From the NCBI GenBank assembly GCA_024280335.1, contig JAJRQI010000071.1, positions 33,003 through 97,002 on the forward strand: DNA of 64,000 nucleotides, written 5' to 3'. Position 1 is the stretch's first letter, and each line of letters begins with the position of its first letter. Source of the DNA: Deltaproteobacteria bacterium. GTDB taxonomy: Bacteria > Desulfobacterota > Desulfuromonadia > Desulfuromonadales > Geopsychrobacteraceae. A program made the translations under genes and the position numbers. The notes beneath the pieces were generated by a model that saw nothing but the letters and a program-made list of their open reading frames with translations, searched no databases and was not told the origin of the DNA. Positions 15,678-25,764 of this stretch are shown one piece after another.

Positions 15678-18149
15678 ATGGTTAATCTTACGATTGACGG
15701 AAAACAGATAACAGTCAGCAAAAAGGCCACCATTTACGAGGCGGCTAAAGAGGCAGGCGTTCATATTCCGGTGCTTTGCTACGCGAAAAAGCTTCTTCCC
15801 TACGGTGCCTGTCGTATCTGTCTGGTTGAAGTCGAGCAGATGAAAGGCCGCCTGATCCCTTCCTGTACGACTCCGGTCACCGAAGGGATGGTGGTCAACA
15901 GTATCTCCGACGAGATCCGCAAGGTCCGCAAGACGGTACTTGAGTTTTTGCTGGTCAACCATGTGGTCGAATGTCCGGTCTGCGACAAGGGCGGAGAGTG
16001 TGATCTGCAGGATCTGACCTACGAATATGAAGTTGTCACCAACCGCTTTGAGGGTGAGAAGTTCGATCTGCCGACTGATGAGATCAACCCGTTGATCGAA
16101 CGCAACATGAATCGTTGTGTGCTCTGCGGTAAATGTGTCCGGGTTTGCGACGAGATCGTCGGTTACGGTTCCTACTCCTTTATCAATCGCGGCTTTGAAA
16201 CCAAAATCGCCACCGCCTTTGATCGTGGGTTGAATTGTGAATTCTGCGGTCAATGTGTCTCGATGTGTCCGGTCGGTGCCATTTTGCCGCGCCCCTTCAA
16301 GTTCAAGGCGCGTCCCTGGCAGCTCAAGGAAGTCGATTCGGTCTGCGGCTACTGCGGCAACGGTTGTACGGTAACGTTCGGCACTAAGGATAACGAGGTA
16401 CAGACTATCCGTTTTAACGATAAAAATGGTGTTAATGACGGCAACCTCTGTATTCGCGGCCGTTTCGGCATCTCTTATGTCAATAGCGATAAGCGTTTGA
16501 CCCGACCGCTGGTGCGCAGAAACGGACATCTGACTGAAACCAGTTGGGATGATGCCATCCAGGTTGCGGTAGCAGGGCTTAAAGCTGCCGGTGATAAGCT
16601 GGGGGTCATTTCGGGAGCTCGGCTGACCAACGAGGAACTTTTCCTGGTCAAACAGCTGGCTAAAACGCTCGGTACCGAGAACCTCGATCACTCCGGCGGC
16701 GAATGTTACAAAGGTGTTACCGAAGGTCTCAAGGAAACACTCGGGATTCAAGCTTCTACCGGAACCTTCCCGCAGGTGGAACACTGTGATGCTATCCTTT
16801 CGATCCGTTCCGATTTCTACGAAACCCATCCGGTCTTCGGCATGGTTGTCAATCAGGCGGTTCGGAACAATGAGGCAAAGCTGACGGTTATTGCCGATAA
16901 GCGTGGAAAATTTACCAAGCTGCCGAATGCCAGGACCCTGCTGCATAAGCCGGGTCTGGAGTTGAACATCCTGAATGCCATCTGTTCAGTTCTGCTGGAT
17001 GAAGGCTTGGCCAAGACCGACGGCATCGAGGGGTTGAATGAACTCAAGGATGCGCTTAAAGATTACTCGGCGGATGCCGTTGCTGCTGCGACCGGTGTCG
17101 GGGCAGATGCGATCAAGCAGGCAGCGCGCGAACTGGCCCAGGCCGACAATGCCGCCATCCTGCTCGCTTACGGCCTGCCGTACACCGCCTATAGCAAGGA
17201 ACTCGGCACTGCGGCTGCCAACTTGGCGCTGTTGACCGGGATTGCCGGTCGCCCGGGTTCCGGACTCTATCTCTGCGGTGAAAAAGCCAACAGCCAGGGT
17301 GCTGTCGACCTGTCGATCCTGCCGGGTGAAAAAGGACTCGGAGCCCAACAGATGCTGGCAGCTGCCGGAACCGGTGAGCTGAAAGCACTCTACCTGATCG
17401 GCGAGGATCCACTGACCTCCTATCCGGATCGTGCGCTGGTTGAGAAAGCACTGGAGGCTTCCTTTCTGGTGGTTCAGGATCTGTTCCTTTCGCCGACCGC
17501 CCAGAAGGCCGATGTGGTCTTCCCGGCCACCTCCTTCGCGGAAAAAGACGGTACCTTTACCAACGCCGAGCGGCGGATCCAGCGCTTGCGTGTCGGAATC
17601 ACTCCGCCGGGTGAAGCCAGAACCGATTTTGCCATCCTGCAGCAACTGATTCAGGAGTTCGGCGGCCAGGCTCCGGCAACTTCCGCTGAGGCGTTTGCGG
17701 CACTGGCAGCTGAGACCCCCGGCTACGAGATGGTCAGTCTGGAGATGCTCGGTCCACAAGGTTATGTCTGGGGCGGCGATATCCTGCAGCCGGAAAGCAA
17801 AAAGCTGCTGCCGGTTGCCGGTGCTGTTGCGGTCGATGGCGACTACCAGCTGCTGGTCGGAAGCAGCCTGTATCACAGCGGTACTGTTTCGACCGGCGCC
17901 AAAGGCCCGATGGCGGTTGTTTCCGAGCCCTATATTGAACTCGGGCGTGAAGATGCCGCCGCGCTTAAGCTCGTGGACGGTGATCTGCTCAAGCTGAAAG
18001 CGGCGGCAGGTGAAATTCAGGCCAAGGTCAAGGTCGATCGGCGTTTGCCGAAGGGGGTTCTGTTTACCCCTTATCACTTCTCACAACTGGAATTGAACCG
18101 GATCTATCGTGGGCAGGCGGCCATCGCGGTGGAACCTGTCAAGCAATAA
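15678..18149 (+). CDS. nuoG: NADH-quinone oxidoreductase subunit G
   Basis: 823 residues. N-terminal [2Fe-2S] domain (CYAKKLLPYGACRICLVEV), the His-Cys3 region (VECPVCDKGGECDLQ), a 2x[4Fe-4S] domain (CVLCGKCVRVC, CEFCGQCVSMCPVG), then CGYCGNGC and LCIRGRFG, ligands for the additional N7-type cluster, and a molybdopterin-oxidoreductase-like C-terminal part. Largest peripheral subunit of complex I. The minus-strand frames over it are shadows. Confidence 0.96.
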   Translation: MVNLTIDGKQITVSKKATIYEAAKEAGVHIPVLCYAKKLLPYGACRICLVEVEQMKGRLIPSCTTPVTEGMVVNSISDEIRKVRKTVLEFLLVNHVVECPVCDKGGECDLQDLTYEYEVVTNRFEGEKFDLPTDEINPLIERNMNRCVLCGKCVRVCDEIVGYGSYSFINRGFETKIATAFDRGLNCEFCGQCVSMCPVGAILPRPFKFKARPWQLKEVDSVCGYCGNGCTVTFGTKDNEVQTIRFNDKNGVNDGNLCIRGRFGISYVNSDKRLTRPLVRRNGHLTETSWDDAIQVAVAGLKAAGDKLGVISGARLTNEELFLVKQLAKTLGTENLDHSGGECYKGVTEGLKETLGIQASTGTFPQVEHCDAILSIRSDFYETHPVFGMVVNQAVRNNEAKLTVIADKRGKFTKLPNARTLLHKPGLELNILNAICSVLLDEGLAKTDGIEGLNELKDALKDYSADAVAAATGVGADAIKQAARELAQADNAAILLAYGLPYTAYSKELGTAAANLALLTGIAGRPGSGLYLCGEKANSQGAVDLSILPGEKGLGAQQMLAAAGTGELKALYLIGEDPLTSYPDRALVEKALEASFLVVQDLFLSPTAQKADVVFPATSFAEKDGTFTNAERRIQRLRVGITPPGEARTDFAILQQLIQEFGGQAPATSAEAFAALAAETPGYEMVSLEMLGPQGYVWGGDILQPESKKLLPVAGAVAVDGDYQLLVGSSLYHSGTVSTGAKGPMAVVSEPYIELGREDAAALKLVDGDLLKLKAAAGEIQAKVKVDRRLPKGVLFTPYHFSQLELNRIYRGQAAIAVEPVKQ

Positions 18150-18225
18150 TCTTTATTGGATTGTCGGTAACTTTTACCGACTGAATACGGCAGCAATGCC
18201 ATAGACTTTAAGGAAGAGGATGGTC

Positions 18226-19287
18226 ATGACGCCAGAGGTTTTGACACTCTCAAACAGCCCCTTGCTTTTCACCGCAGCAATGCTGGCGAAAATTTTGGTG
18301 GCTTTCACTGTGACGATTCTGATCGTGGCGTATGCGACCTGGGTTGAGCGTAAGGTTATCGGCCGTATGCAGACCCGTATGGGGCCGACAATGACCGGTC
18401 CCAAAGGGTTGTTGCAGCCGATTGCCGATGGACTGAAGCTGTTTTTCAAGGAAGACATCATTCCGGCAGAGGCGCACACGTTTGCCTTTATTCTGGCGCC
18501 GATGATGATTCTTGCCCCGGCATTCATCTCGATTGCGGTCATTCCTTTCGGCGGCGACATCCAGTACACCTACGACGGTGTGACGTACCTGATCCCGTTG
18601 CAGGTCACCGACCTTAATATCGGGATTCTTTTCATCCTGGCAATGGCCGGGCTGGGTGTCTACGGTATCGTTCTTGCCGGTCTGGCATCGAACAGCAAGT
18701 ACTCGCTGCTGGGAGGTATTCGCTCGACAGCACAGATGATCTCCTACGAATTGGCCGCAGGCCTGTCGATTGTGGCGATTTTCATGCTCTCCGAATCTCT
18801 CAGTTTGCGTGATATCGTTGCCGCTCAGCAGGGCCCGCTCTGGGGCTTGGAGGCACTTAGCTTTCTCCCGAACTGGTATGTTTTTACCCAACCGCTGGCT
18901 TTCGGTCTGTTTGTCATCAGCGGCATGGCTGAAATCAACCGGACTCCGTTCGACCTGCCGGAAGCTGAGACCGAGCTGGTTTCCGGTTTCTGTACCGAAT
19001 ACTCTTCTATGAAGTACGCTCTCTTTTTCATGGCCGAGTATGCGAACATGGTCACCGTCTCTGCTATCGGTGCCACCCTGTTTCTGGGCGGTTGGGCCGG
19101 CCCGTTCTACAGCCCCATCAACTTTTTGATCAAAGTTTTCGCGGCGATGTTCTTTATGATCTGGATTCGGGCAACCTTCCCCCGCTTCCGTTATGACCAG
19201 CTGATGACCTTGGGCTGGAAAATCCTGCTCCCCCTGGCGCTGGCGAACATTGTCTTCACGGGTGTTGCAGTTATTCTCTGGCAGTAA
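18226..19287 (+). CDS. nuoH: NADH-quinone oxidoreductase subunit H
   Basis: 353 residues, eight or so membrane spans. Family marks: YATWVERKVIGRMQTRMGPT, LADGLKLF-type loop ADGLKLFFKEDIIP, AEINRTPFDLPEAETELVSGF. AGGAAGAGG ends six bases before ATG 18226, so that start is preferred to ATG 18220. NuoH joins the quinone cavity to the proton-pumping arm. Confidence 0.97.
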   Translation: MTPEVLTLSNSPLLFTAAMLAKILVAFTVTILIVAYATWVERKVIGRMQTRMGPTMTGPKGLLQPIADGLKLFFKEDIIPAEAHTFAFILAPMMILAPAFISIAVIPFGGDIQYTYDGVTYLIPLQVTDLNIGILFILAMAGLGVYGIVLAGLASNSKYSLLGGIRSTAQMISYELAAGLSIVAIFMLSESLSLRDIVAAQQGPLWGLEALSFLPNWYVFTQPLAFGLFVISGMAEINRTPFDLPEAETELVSGFCTEYSSMKYALFFMAEYANMVTVSAIGATLFLGGWAGPFYSPINFLIKVFAAMFFMIWIRATFPRFRYDQLMTLGWKILLPLALANIVFTGVAVILWQ

Positions 19288-19312
19288 CCACCAAGTTGCG
19301 TAGAGGATAGAT

Positions 19313-19711
19313 ATGTTTAAAGAGTTTGCCAAAGGCCTGAGTATTACGTTGAAGCATTTGTTGCCCGGGAACTGCACTACGGTTCAGTATCCGCAGCAGA
19401 AGCTGGAAATGTCGCCCCGCTTCCGTGGCTTGCATCGCCTGGTTCCGACCCAGACCCGTGAAAAATGCGTGGCCTGCTATCTCTGTCCGACCGTGTGCCC
19501 TGCCAAGTGCATCACCGTTGAGTCGGCTGAGAACGAAGCTGGTGAAAAGTACCCGAAAGTTTATAAGATCGACCTGTTACGCTGCATTTTCTGCGGCTAC
19601 TGCGTGGAAGCCTGCCCGGTGGAAGCGATTGAGATGACCGATGCTTACGAATTGGCCAACTACAAGCGGGACGATTTCAACTTCGAAAAAGAACGTCTTC
19701 TAAAGTCGTAA
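19313..19711 (+). CDS. nuoI: NADH-quinone oxidoreductase subunit I
   Basis: 132 residues with two [4Fe-4S] motifs: CVACYLCPTVCPAKC and CIFCGYCVEACPVEAI, the ligands of clusters N6a and N6b. Slightly shorter than E. coli NuoI. It passes electrons from NuoG to NuoB. 25 bases after nuoH. Confidence 0.96.
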   Translation: MFKEFAKGLSITLKHLLPGNCTTVQYPQQKLEMSPRFRGLHRLVPTQTREKCVACYLCPTVCPAKCITVESAENEAGEKYPKVYKIDLLRCIFCGYCVEACPVEAIEMTDAYELANYKRDDFNFEKERLLKS

Positions 19712-19728
19712 AAAGGAGCAGCGAATTC

Positions 19729-20232
19729 ATGGAAGCCATCCTTTTTTATCTGACAGCATTGGTAGCTGTGGTTGCAGCTTTTTTCGTTACCAAGTGTCGC
19801 AACCCGGTCAACAGTGCTCTTTGCCTGGTGACTAATTTCATCTGTCTGGCGGTTTTTTACGTGATGCTGGAGGCGCCTTTTATGGCCGCAATTCAGATCA
19901 TGGTTTACGCCGGTGCAATTATGGTGCTGATTGTTTTTGTCATCATGCTGCTGAACCTGGGGACCGCGGTCAAAAGTCGCTATACCCATGGTCTGGCCGC
20001 CGGCGGTGTTCTGTCGGTACTGATGCTGCTGGTTGCCACTGTTTTTCTCGGCAAAGGCAGCGCCACCGCTACCGGCGGCGAAGTCACCAGTGAGCTGATC
20101 CAGAGCTACGGTCATACCGAACTGATCGGCAGAGCGATGTTCACTGATTTTCTGCTCCCCTTCGAGATCGCTTCGATCCTGTTGCTGGTGGCAATTATCG
20201 GTGCTGTGGTTCTCTCGAAGCGCAAAGTTTAA
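19729..20232 (+). CDS. nuoJ: NADH-quinone oxidoreductase subunit J
   Basis: 167 residues, five membrane spans, with the family segments NPVNSALCLVTNF and QIMVYAGAIMVLIVFVIMLL (pi-bulge helix). AAAAAGGAG precedes the start. Membrane-arm subunit next to NuoA and NuoK. Confidence 0.95.
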   Translation: MEAILFYLTALVAVVAAFFVTKCRNPVNSALCLVTNFICLAVFYVMLEAPFMAAIQIMVYAGAIMVLIVFVIMLLNLGTAVKSRYTHGLAAGGVLSVLMLLVATVFLGKGSATATGGEVTSELIQSYGHTELIGRAMFTDFLLPFEIASILLLVAIIGAVVLSKRKV

Positions 20233-20256
20233 CCGGGTACGGTTGGGAGATAGATC

Positions 20257-20559
20257 ATGATTGATACAAGTCACTACATGTTGTTGAGCGCCATCCTTTT
20301 CTGCATCGGCAGCTATGGGGTGCTGACCCGTAAAAATGCCATTGTTATCTTCATGTGCATTGAGGTGATGCTCAACTCAGTGAACCTGACCTTCATTGCC
20401 CTGTCACGCCACGTCGGCAACATGGACGGTCAGATCTTTGTCTTTTTTGTTATGACGGTTGCCGCTGCTGAAGCTGCTGTCGGCCTGGCGTTGATGATTG
20501 CGTTCTATCGCAATAAAGATTCGATCGATGTTGACGATTTCAACATGCTCAAATGGTAA
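20257..20559 (+). CDS. nuoK: NADH-quinone oxidoreductase subunit K
   Basis: 100 residues, three membrane spans, with the conserved glutamates in CIEVMLNSVNL and VAAAEAAVGLA that form part of the proton path (Mrp-like subunit). GGGAGATAGATC precedes the ATG. Directly between nuoJ and nuoL. Confidence 0.96.
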   Translation: MIDTSHYMLLSAILFCIGSYGVLTRKNAIVIFMCIEVMLNSVNLTFIALSRHVGNMDGQIFVFFVMTVAAAEAAVGLALMIAFYRNKDSIDVDDFNMLKW

Positions 20560-20599
20560 TTATCCGTTAACGGATATTTTCAGCAAATAGGAGAGTTTG

Positions 20600-22570
20600 A
20601 TGCAAGGTTACAGTTATCTGTGGCTCATCCCGTTCTTCCCGCTGGCTGGGTCGATAATCAACGGCCTGTTCGGTAAGAAGATCAAAAATGAAGCGGTGAT
20701 CGGAGGGATCGCAACCCTGGCGATTTTCAGCTCCTTCGTGGTCTCCTGCAGCTACTTTTTTCAGTTGCTCGGGGACAGCGTCAAGGTTCACCAGAATGTC
20801 ATCGCACCCTGGATCTCGGTCGGCAATCTTCAGGTAGACTGGGGTTTCCTGCTCGATCCGTTGTCTGTCGTGATGATTCTGATCATAACCGGTGTCGGCT
20901 CGCTGATCCATCTCTACTCAATCGGTTACATGCATGGTGAAGTCGGCTACTACCGTTTCTTCAGCTACCTGAACCTGTTCTGCTTCTCGATGCTGATGCT
21001 GGTGCTGGGAAACAACGCCCTGGTGATGTTCATCGGCTGGGAAGGTGTCGGTCTCTGTTCCTATCTGCTGATCGGCTACTATTTTGAGAAGAAGAGTGCC
21101 GGCGACGCCGCCAAGAAGGCCTTTGTTGTCAACCGGATCGGTGACTTCGGTTTCCTTTGCGGTTTGTTTGCTCTGTTCTGGGCGCTCGGCAGTAAAGGTG
21201 TCTGGACTCTGAACTTTGTTGAAATCTCTGAGAATGCCCACCTGCTGCAGAGCGGCGGGGTGCTGGTAACCGTAGTGACCCTCTGCTTCTTCCTCGGTGC
21301 AACCGGTAAGTCGGCGCAGATTCCGCTCTTTACCTGGCTGCCTGACGCGATGGAAGGCCCGACGCCGGTTTCCGCTCTGATCCATGCGGCAACCATGGTG
21401 ACTGCCGGTGTCTACATGATCGCCCGGATGAATATTCTCTTCGCCATGTCGCCGGTAACGATGATGGTTATCGCCTGTGTCGGTGCGGCTACCGCGATCT
21501 TTGCCGCCAGTATCGGTTTTGCCCAGAATGATATCAAACGGGTGTTGGCCTACTCAACGGTTTCGCAGCTCGGGTTTATGTTTCTGGCCATGGGTGTCGG
21601 CGCTTTTACCGCCGGTATCTTCCACCTGATGACCCACGCTTTCTTCAAGGCCTGCCTGTTCCTCGGTTCCGGTTCGGTTATCCACGGTATGCACCATGGT
21701 TACCACCATGCGCATCTGGATGATGACCCGCAGGATATGCGCAACATGGGTGGTCTTGCCAAGAAAATGCCGATCACTTACTGGACCTTCCTGATCTCAA
21801 CCATCGCCATCGCCGGGGTGCCGCTCTTTTCGGCATTCTTCTCCAAGGATGAGATTCTCTGGTGGGCGTTCGGGTCGACCCGTGGTCACTGGGGGCTATG
21901 GCTGGTCGGTGCTATTGCCGCCGGGATGACCGCCTTCTATATGTTCCGCTGTGTCTCAATGACTTTCTGGGGGCCGCAGAAGACCAATCCGAAGGCAAAA
22001 GATCATATTCCCGAGTCTCCCTGGACGATCACTCTGCCGCTGATTGTGCTGGCATTTCTTGCCCTGGTCGGTGGTTATGTCGGTGTCCCGGCCATTCTTG
22101 GCGGTGCCAACCATATCCATCACTTTTTCGAGCCGGTCTTCGGCCATGCTCAGGAGCTGTTCAAGATTGAAGCGCACGGCAGCCATGCGACTGAATACGC
22201 CTTGATGGCCGCTTCGGTGCTGATCGCTTTTGCCGGAATCGGGATTGCAATCTTTATGTACCTGAAGAAGCCGGAACTGCCCGGCAAGTTCACCGCGGCC
22301 TTCTCCGGGTTGCACAAGGCGGTTTACAACAAGTGGTACATCGATGAACTGTATGATTTCCTGTTCGTCAACCCCTGTAAGAAAATCGGTACCTTCCTCT
22401 GGCGCGGCGTCGATGTGAAAGTTGTCGACGGTGCTGTCAACGGGTGTGCCTGGGTAATCAAGGGGATCGGTGCCGGGTTGCGTTACTCCCAGTCCGGTTA
22501 CCTGCATAATTACGCTGTGGCCATGGTGGTCGGTGTAGTCGTGATCGTCGGCTATTACGTCCTCGGTTAA
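20600..22570 (+). CDS. nuoL: NADH-quinone oxidoreductase subunit L
   Basis: 656 residues, about 16 membrane spans, proton-pumping antiporter-like subunit. Seen: LMLVLGNNALVMFIGWEGVGLCSYLLIG, TWLPDAMEGPTPVSALIHAATMVTAG (lysine/histidine channel) and the long lateral-helix C-terminus. Start taken at ATG 20600, after GGAGAGT. Distal end of the membrane arm. Confidence 0.97.
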   Translation: MQGYSYLWLIPFFPLAGSIINGLFGKKIKNEAVIGGIATLAIFSSFVVSCSYFFQLLGDSVKVHQNVIAPWISVGNLQVDWGFLLDPLSVVMILIITGVGSLIHLYSIGYMHGEVGYYRFFSYLNLFCFSMLMLVLGNNALVMFIGWEGVGLCSYLLIGYYFEKKSAGDAAKKAFVVNRIGDFGFLCGLFALFWALGSKGVWTLNFVEISENAHLLQSGGVLVTVVTLCFFLGATGKSAQIPLFTWLPDAMEGPTPVSALIHAATMVTAGVYMIARMNILFAMSPVTMMVIACVGAATAIFAASIGFAQNDIKRVLAYSTVSQLGFMFLAMGVGAFTAGIFHLMTHAFFKACLFLGSGSVIHGMHHGYHHAHLDDDPQDMRNMGGLAKKMPITYWTFLISTIAIAGVPLFSAFFSKDEILWWAFGSTRGHWGLWLVGAIAAGMTAFYMFRCVSMTFWGPQKTNPKAKDHIPESPWTITLPLIVLAFLALVGGYVGVPAILGGANHIHHFFEPVFGHAQELFKIEAHGSHATEYALMAASVLIAFAGIGIAIFMYLKKPELPGKFTAAFSGLHKAVYNKWYIDELYDFLFVNPCKKIGTFLWRGVDVKVVDGAVNGCAWVIKGIGAGLRYSQSGYLHNYAVAMVVGVVVIVGYYVLG

Positions 22571-22614
22571 CGGTTCGCCAGCGAATACGATAAAGCAACA
22601 AGGAGCGATTCTTC

Positions 22615-24177
22615 ATGGCCGATTATCTTCTCAGCTTAATGACTTTCTTCCCGCTACTGGGGATGCTGTTTGTCCTCTTTATTCCGCGGGATAACGATGG
22701 GCTGCTCAAAGGATTTACCCTGGCGGTGACGCTGATCACCTTTGCCATCAGCCTGCCTTTGGCATTCGACAATGTTTTTGCCGCTTCCGGTGGAATGCAC
22801 TACCGCGAATTCTACCAGTGGATCAACATCGGCGACTTTTTCCAGATGAACTATAGCATCGGTGTCGACGGCATCAGCCTCTGGCTGGTGATGCTGACCA
22901 CCTTCATCATGCCGATCGCGGTGCTCTCCACCTGGAAGGCCGTCGAGAAGAACACCAAGGGTTTCATGGCTCTGCTGCTGCTGCTGGAAACCGGCATGCT
23001 CGGTGCGTTCGTCTCCCTCGATCTGTTCCTCTTCTACATCTTCTGGGAACTGATGCTGATCCCGATGTACTTCCTGATCGGTATCTGGGGTGGTAAAAAC
23101 CGGATTTACGCAGCGGTCAAGTTCTTCATCTATACCGCGGTCGGTTCACTGTTGATGCTGGTCGCAATCATGTTCGTTTACTATTATGCCGTACAGGCGG
23201 GCATGCCGGCAGAGAACGGCTTCGGCATCCACGAATTTTACAAGCTGGATATTCCGTATAACGCCCAGTACTGGCTGTTTTTGGCCTTCGGTTTCAGCTT
23301 TGCCATCAAGGTGCCGATGTTTCCATTGCACACCTGGTTACCCGATGCGCACACCGAGGCACCGACCGCCGGTTCGGTTATTCTGGCTGCCGTGTTACTG
23401 AAGATGGGCACTTACGGCTATGTGCGCTTCGCCATGCCGCTGTTTCCGGAAGCCCTGCCGACCTTCATCCCGCTGCTTGCGACCCTGTCGGTGATCGGTA
23501 TCGTCTACGCATCGCTGGTCGCGATGATGCAGGAAGATGTCAAGAGGCTGGTCGCCTACTCTTCGGTGGCCCACCTGGGCTTTGTCATGCTCGGTATCTT
23601 CGCCATGAACATGCAGGGGTTGGCCGGCGGCATGATCCAGATGATCAGCCACGGGATTACCACCGGAGCACTGTTCCTTATCGTCGGCTTCCTCTATGAA
23701 CGTCGGCATACCCGGCTGATCAGCGAGTTCGGTGGCCTGGCGCACAAGATGCCGATCTTTGCCGCCATCTTTCTGATTATCACCTTCTCTTCGATCGGCC
23801 TGCCCGGGACCAACGGTTTTGTCGGTGAATTTCTGGCCCTGATGGGTGCCTTCGAAGCAGGTCTGCGCTGGTATGCGGTGGTTGCCACGACCGGAGTTAT
23901 TTTCGCCGCGGTCTACATGCTCTGGATGTATCAGCGGGTTATGTTCGGCAAGATCACCAATCCGGCAAACGAAAATCTCAAGGATCTGTCGGCACGTGAG
24001 ATCGTTATTATGCTGCCGCTGCTGCTGTTTGTCTTCTGGATCGGTGTCTATCCGAACACCTTCTTTGAGAAGATGAACCCGGCGATGGAGCAACTGCTGG
24101 GTCAGATGCAAAGCAAGCAGGTGGCCATGGTTGACGTTCAGCAACCGACGATTGCCAAGCTGATTGAAATCAAGTAG
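22615..24177 (+). CDS. nuoM: NADH-quinone oxidoreductase subunit M
   Basis: 520 residues, about 14 membrane spans. Antiporter-like family marks: FYIFWELMLIPMYFLIGIWGG, HTWLPDAHTEAPTAGSVILA and VAYSSVAHLGFVMLG. AAGGAGCG precedes the start. One of three pumping subunits with NuoL and NuoN. Confidence 0.97.
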   Translation: MADYLLSLMTFFPLLGMLFVLFIPRDNDGLLKGFTLAVTLITFAISLPLAFDNVFAASGGMHYREFYQWINIGDFFQMNYSIGVDGISLWLVMLTTFIMPIAVLSTWKAVEKNTKGFMALLLLLETGMLGAFVSLDLFLFYIFWELMLIPMYFLIGIWGGKNRIYAAVKFFIYTAVGSLLMLVAIMFVYYYAVQAGMPAENGFGIHEFYKLDIPYNAQYWLFLAFGFSFAIKVPMFPLHTWLPDAHTEAPTAGSVILAAVLLKMGTYGYVRFAMPLFPEALPTFIPLLATLSVIGIVYASLVAMMQEDVKRLVAYSSVAHLGFVMLGIFAMNMQGLAGGMIQMISHGITTGALFLIVGFLYERRHTRLISEFGGLAHKMPIFAAIFLIITFSSIGLPGTNGFVGEFLALMGAFEAGLRWYAVVATTGVIFAAVYMLWMYQRVMFGKITNPANENLKDLSAREIVIMLPLLLFVFWIGVYPNTFFEKMNPAMEQLLGQMQSKQVAMVDVQQPTIAKLIEIK

Positions 24178-24217
24178 TTGATGACTGTTTTATAACTGGT
24201 TCCCGAGGAGCTGTTCG

Positions 24218-25693
24218 ATGGACGCAAACTTAGTTCAAGAAGCCATCCAGAATGTAAATTTACAGGCAATCATGCCGTCACTGGTGCTTTGTGGCTTCGG
24301 CATGGTACTGCTGCTGGTTTCGGTCTTCTCCGAACGCGGCAAAACCACCCATATTGCCTGGTTGAGCATTATCGCACTGATCATCACCGGCTTTATCTCG
24401 CTCAATGCCTGGAATAACCCCCAGGCCGGATTTGCCGACAGTGTGCTGCTTGACAACTTTGCCACCTTCTTCAGTATCATCTGCATCCTTGCTGCAGGAC
24501 TGACGATTCTGATGTCGGATGCCTATCTGAAGCGTGAAGGCTACCCGATCGGCGAATACTACCCGCTGATCCTCTTTACCACTGCGGGTGCCATGTGGAT
24601 GGCCTCAGGTACCGACCTGATGACCATTTTCCTCGGTCTGGAGGTATTATCGGTTTCGCTCTATGTTCTGGCCGGGTTTTTCCGTGGTCAAACCAAATCG
24701 AACGAAGCGGGTCTCAAGTACTTCTTCCTCGGTGCCTTCTCGACCGGGTTCCTGCTTTACGGGGTGGCGCTGCTTTACGGTGTGACCGGAACCACCAAGC
24801 TGGCCGGAATTGCCGCCTATGTCCGCAGTAACCCGGACATCGTTAATTTGAATGACCCGAACATGATGTTCATCGCTGGTGGTCTGCTGTTGCTGACCGG
24901 CTTTCTTTTCAAGATTGCTGCGGCGCCTTTCCACATGTGGACCCCCGATGTTTATCAGGGCGCGCCGACACCGATCACAGCGTTTATGAGTGCTGGACCC
25001 AAGGCTGCCGCCTTTGCCGCGTTGATGCGTATTACCATCGTCGGTCTTGAGGGGATGCATGCTGATCTGACCGCGCTGCTCTGGGTCCTCGCGGTGCTGA
25101 CCATGACGGTCGGTAACTTCATCGCCCTGAGTCAAAAAGATCTCAAGCGGATGCTGGCTTACTCATCGATCTCGCATGCCGGTTATGCGCTGGTCGGTCT
25201 GGTCGCCTGGAACGAAGTCGGTTTCTCCGGCATTCTTTTCTACATGCTGGTTTACACCTTCATGAATATGGGTGCCTTCGCGGTCCTGGTGCTGGTCGGT
25301 AAGCAGGGTGAAGAGAATCTGACCCTCGAAGGCTTGACCGGCATGGGCTTCAAGAAACCGTTTCTGGGGATTGCACTCTGTATCTTCCTGTTCTCCTTGA
25401 TGGGACTGCCGCCGACGGCCGGTTTTACTGGCAAGTTCTACATTTTCGCTGCCGCGATCAAGTCCGGTTATGTCTGGCTGGCGGTCTTGGGGGTCTTGAA
25501 CTCAGCAGTTTCCCTCTACTACTATCTGCGGGTCATGGTCTTCATGTACTTTAAAGATCCGCAGGAGGATTTCAGCTGGGTATCGATCAATGCTCCCGCC
25601 GCGATCTCGATTATCATCTCACTCGCCGGTGTGTTGCTGCTCGGTATCCTGCCCGGTCCGGTCATGGAGATGGCCAAACTGGCCGGATTCTGA
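24218..25693 (+). CDS. nuoN: NADH-quinone oxidoreductase subunit N
   Basis: 491 residues, about 14 membrane spans, with FLGLEVLSVSLYVLAGF, PFHMWTPDVYQGAPTPITAFMS and MLAYSSISHAGYALVG. Last gene of the 14-gene complex I operon, followed within 20 bases by a strong terminator. Confidence 0.97.
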   Translation: MDANLVQEAIQNVNLQAIMPSLVLCGFGMVLLLVSVFSERGKTTHIAWLSIIALIITGFISLNAWNNPQAGFADSVLLDNFATFFSIICILAAGLTILMSDAYLKREGYPIGEYYPLILFTTAGAMWMASGTDLMTIFLGLEVLSVSLYVLAGFFRGQTKSNEAGLKYFFLGAFSTGFLLYGVALLYGVTGTTKLAGIAAYVRSNPDIVNLNDPNMMFIAGGLLLLTGFLFKIAAAPFHMWTPDVYQGAPTPITAFMSAGPKAAAFAALMRITIVGLEGMHADLTALLWVLAVLTMTVGNFIALSQKDLKRMLAYSSISHAGYALVGLVAWNEVGFSGILFYMLVYTFMNMGAFAVLVLVGKQGEENLTLEGLTGMGFKKPFLGIALCIFLFSLMGLPPTAGFTGKFYIFAAAIKSGYVWLAVLGVLNSAVSLYYYLRVMVFMYFKDPQEDFSWVSINAPAAISIIISLAGVLLLGILPGPVMEMAKLAGF

Positions 25694-25712
25694 ACCGCTT
25701 ATTGAATGATTG

Positions 25713-25748
25713 AAAAGCCTCTCGATTTTCCGGGGGGCTTTTTTTTTA
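25713..25748 (+). terminator. Strong rho-independent terminator of the nuo operon
   Basis: AAAAGCCTCTCG pairs with CGGGGGGCTTTT through about 12 base pairs (three G-U), followed by an uninterrupted run of T. It lies 20 bases after the nuoN stop and just before recQ. Confidence 0.88.
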
Positions 25749-25764
25749 ATTGGACAGCACTTCA

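Noticed and set aside
15648..18077. Long minus-strand frames opposite nuoG (15648-16946 and 16986-18077)
   Set aside because: Shadows of nuoG; no start context or domain content.
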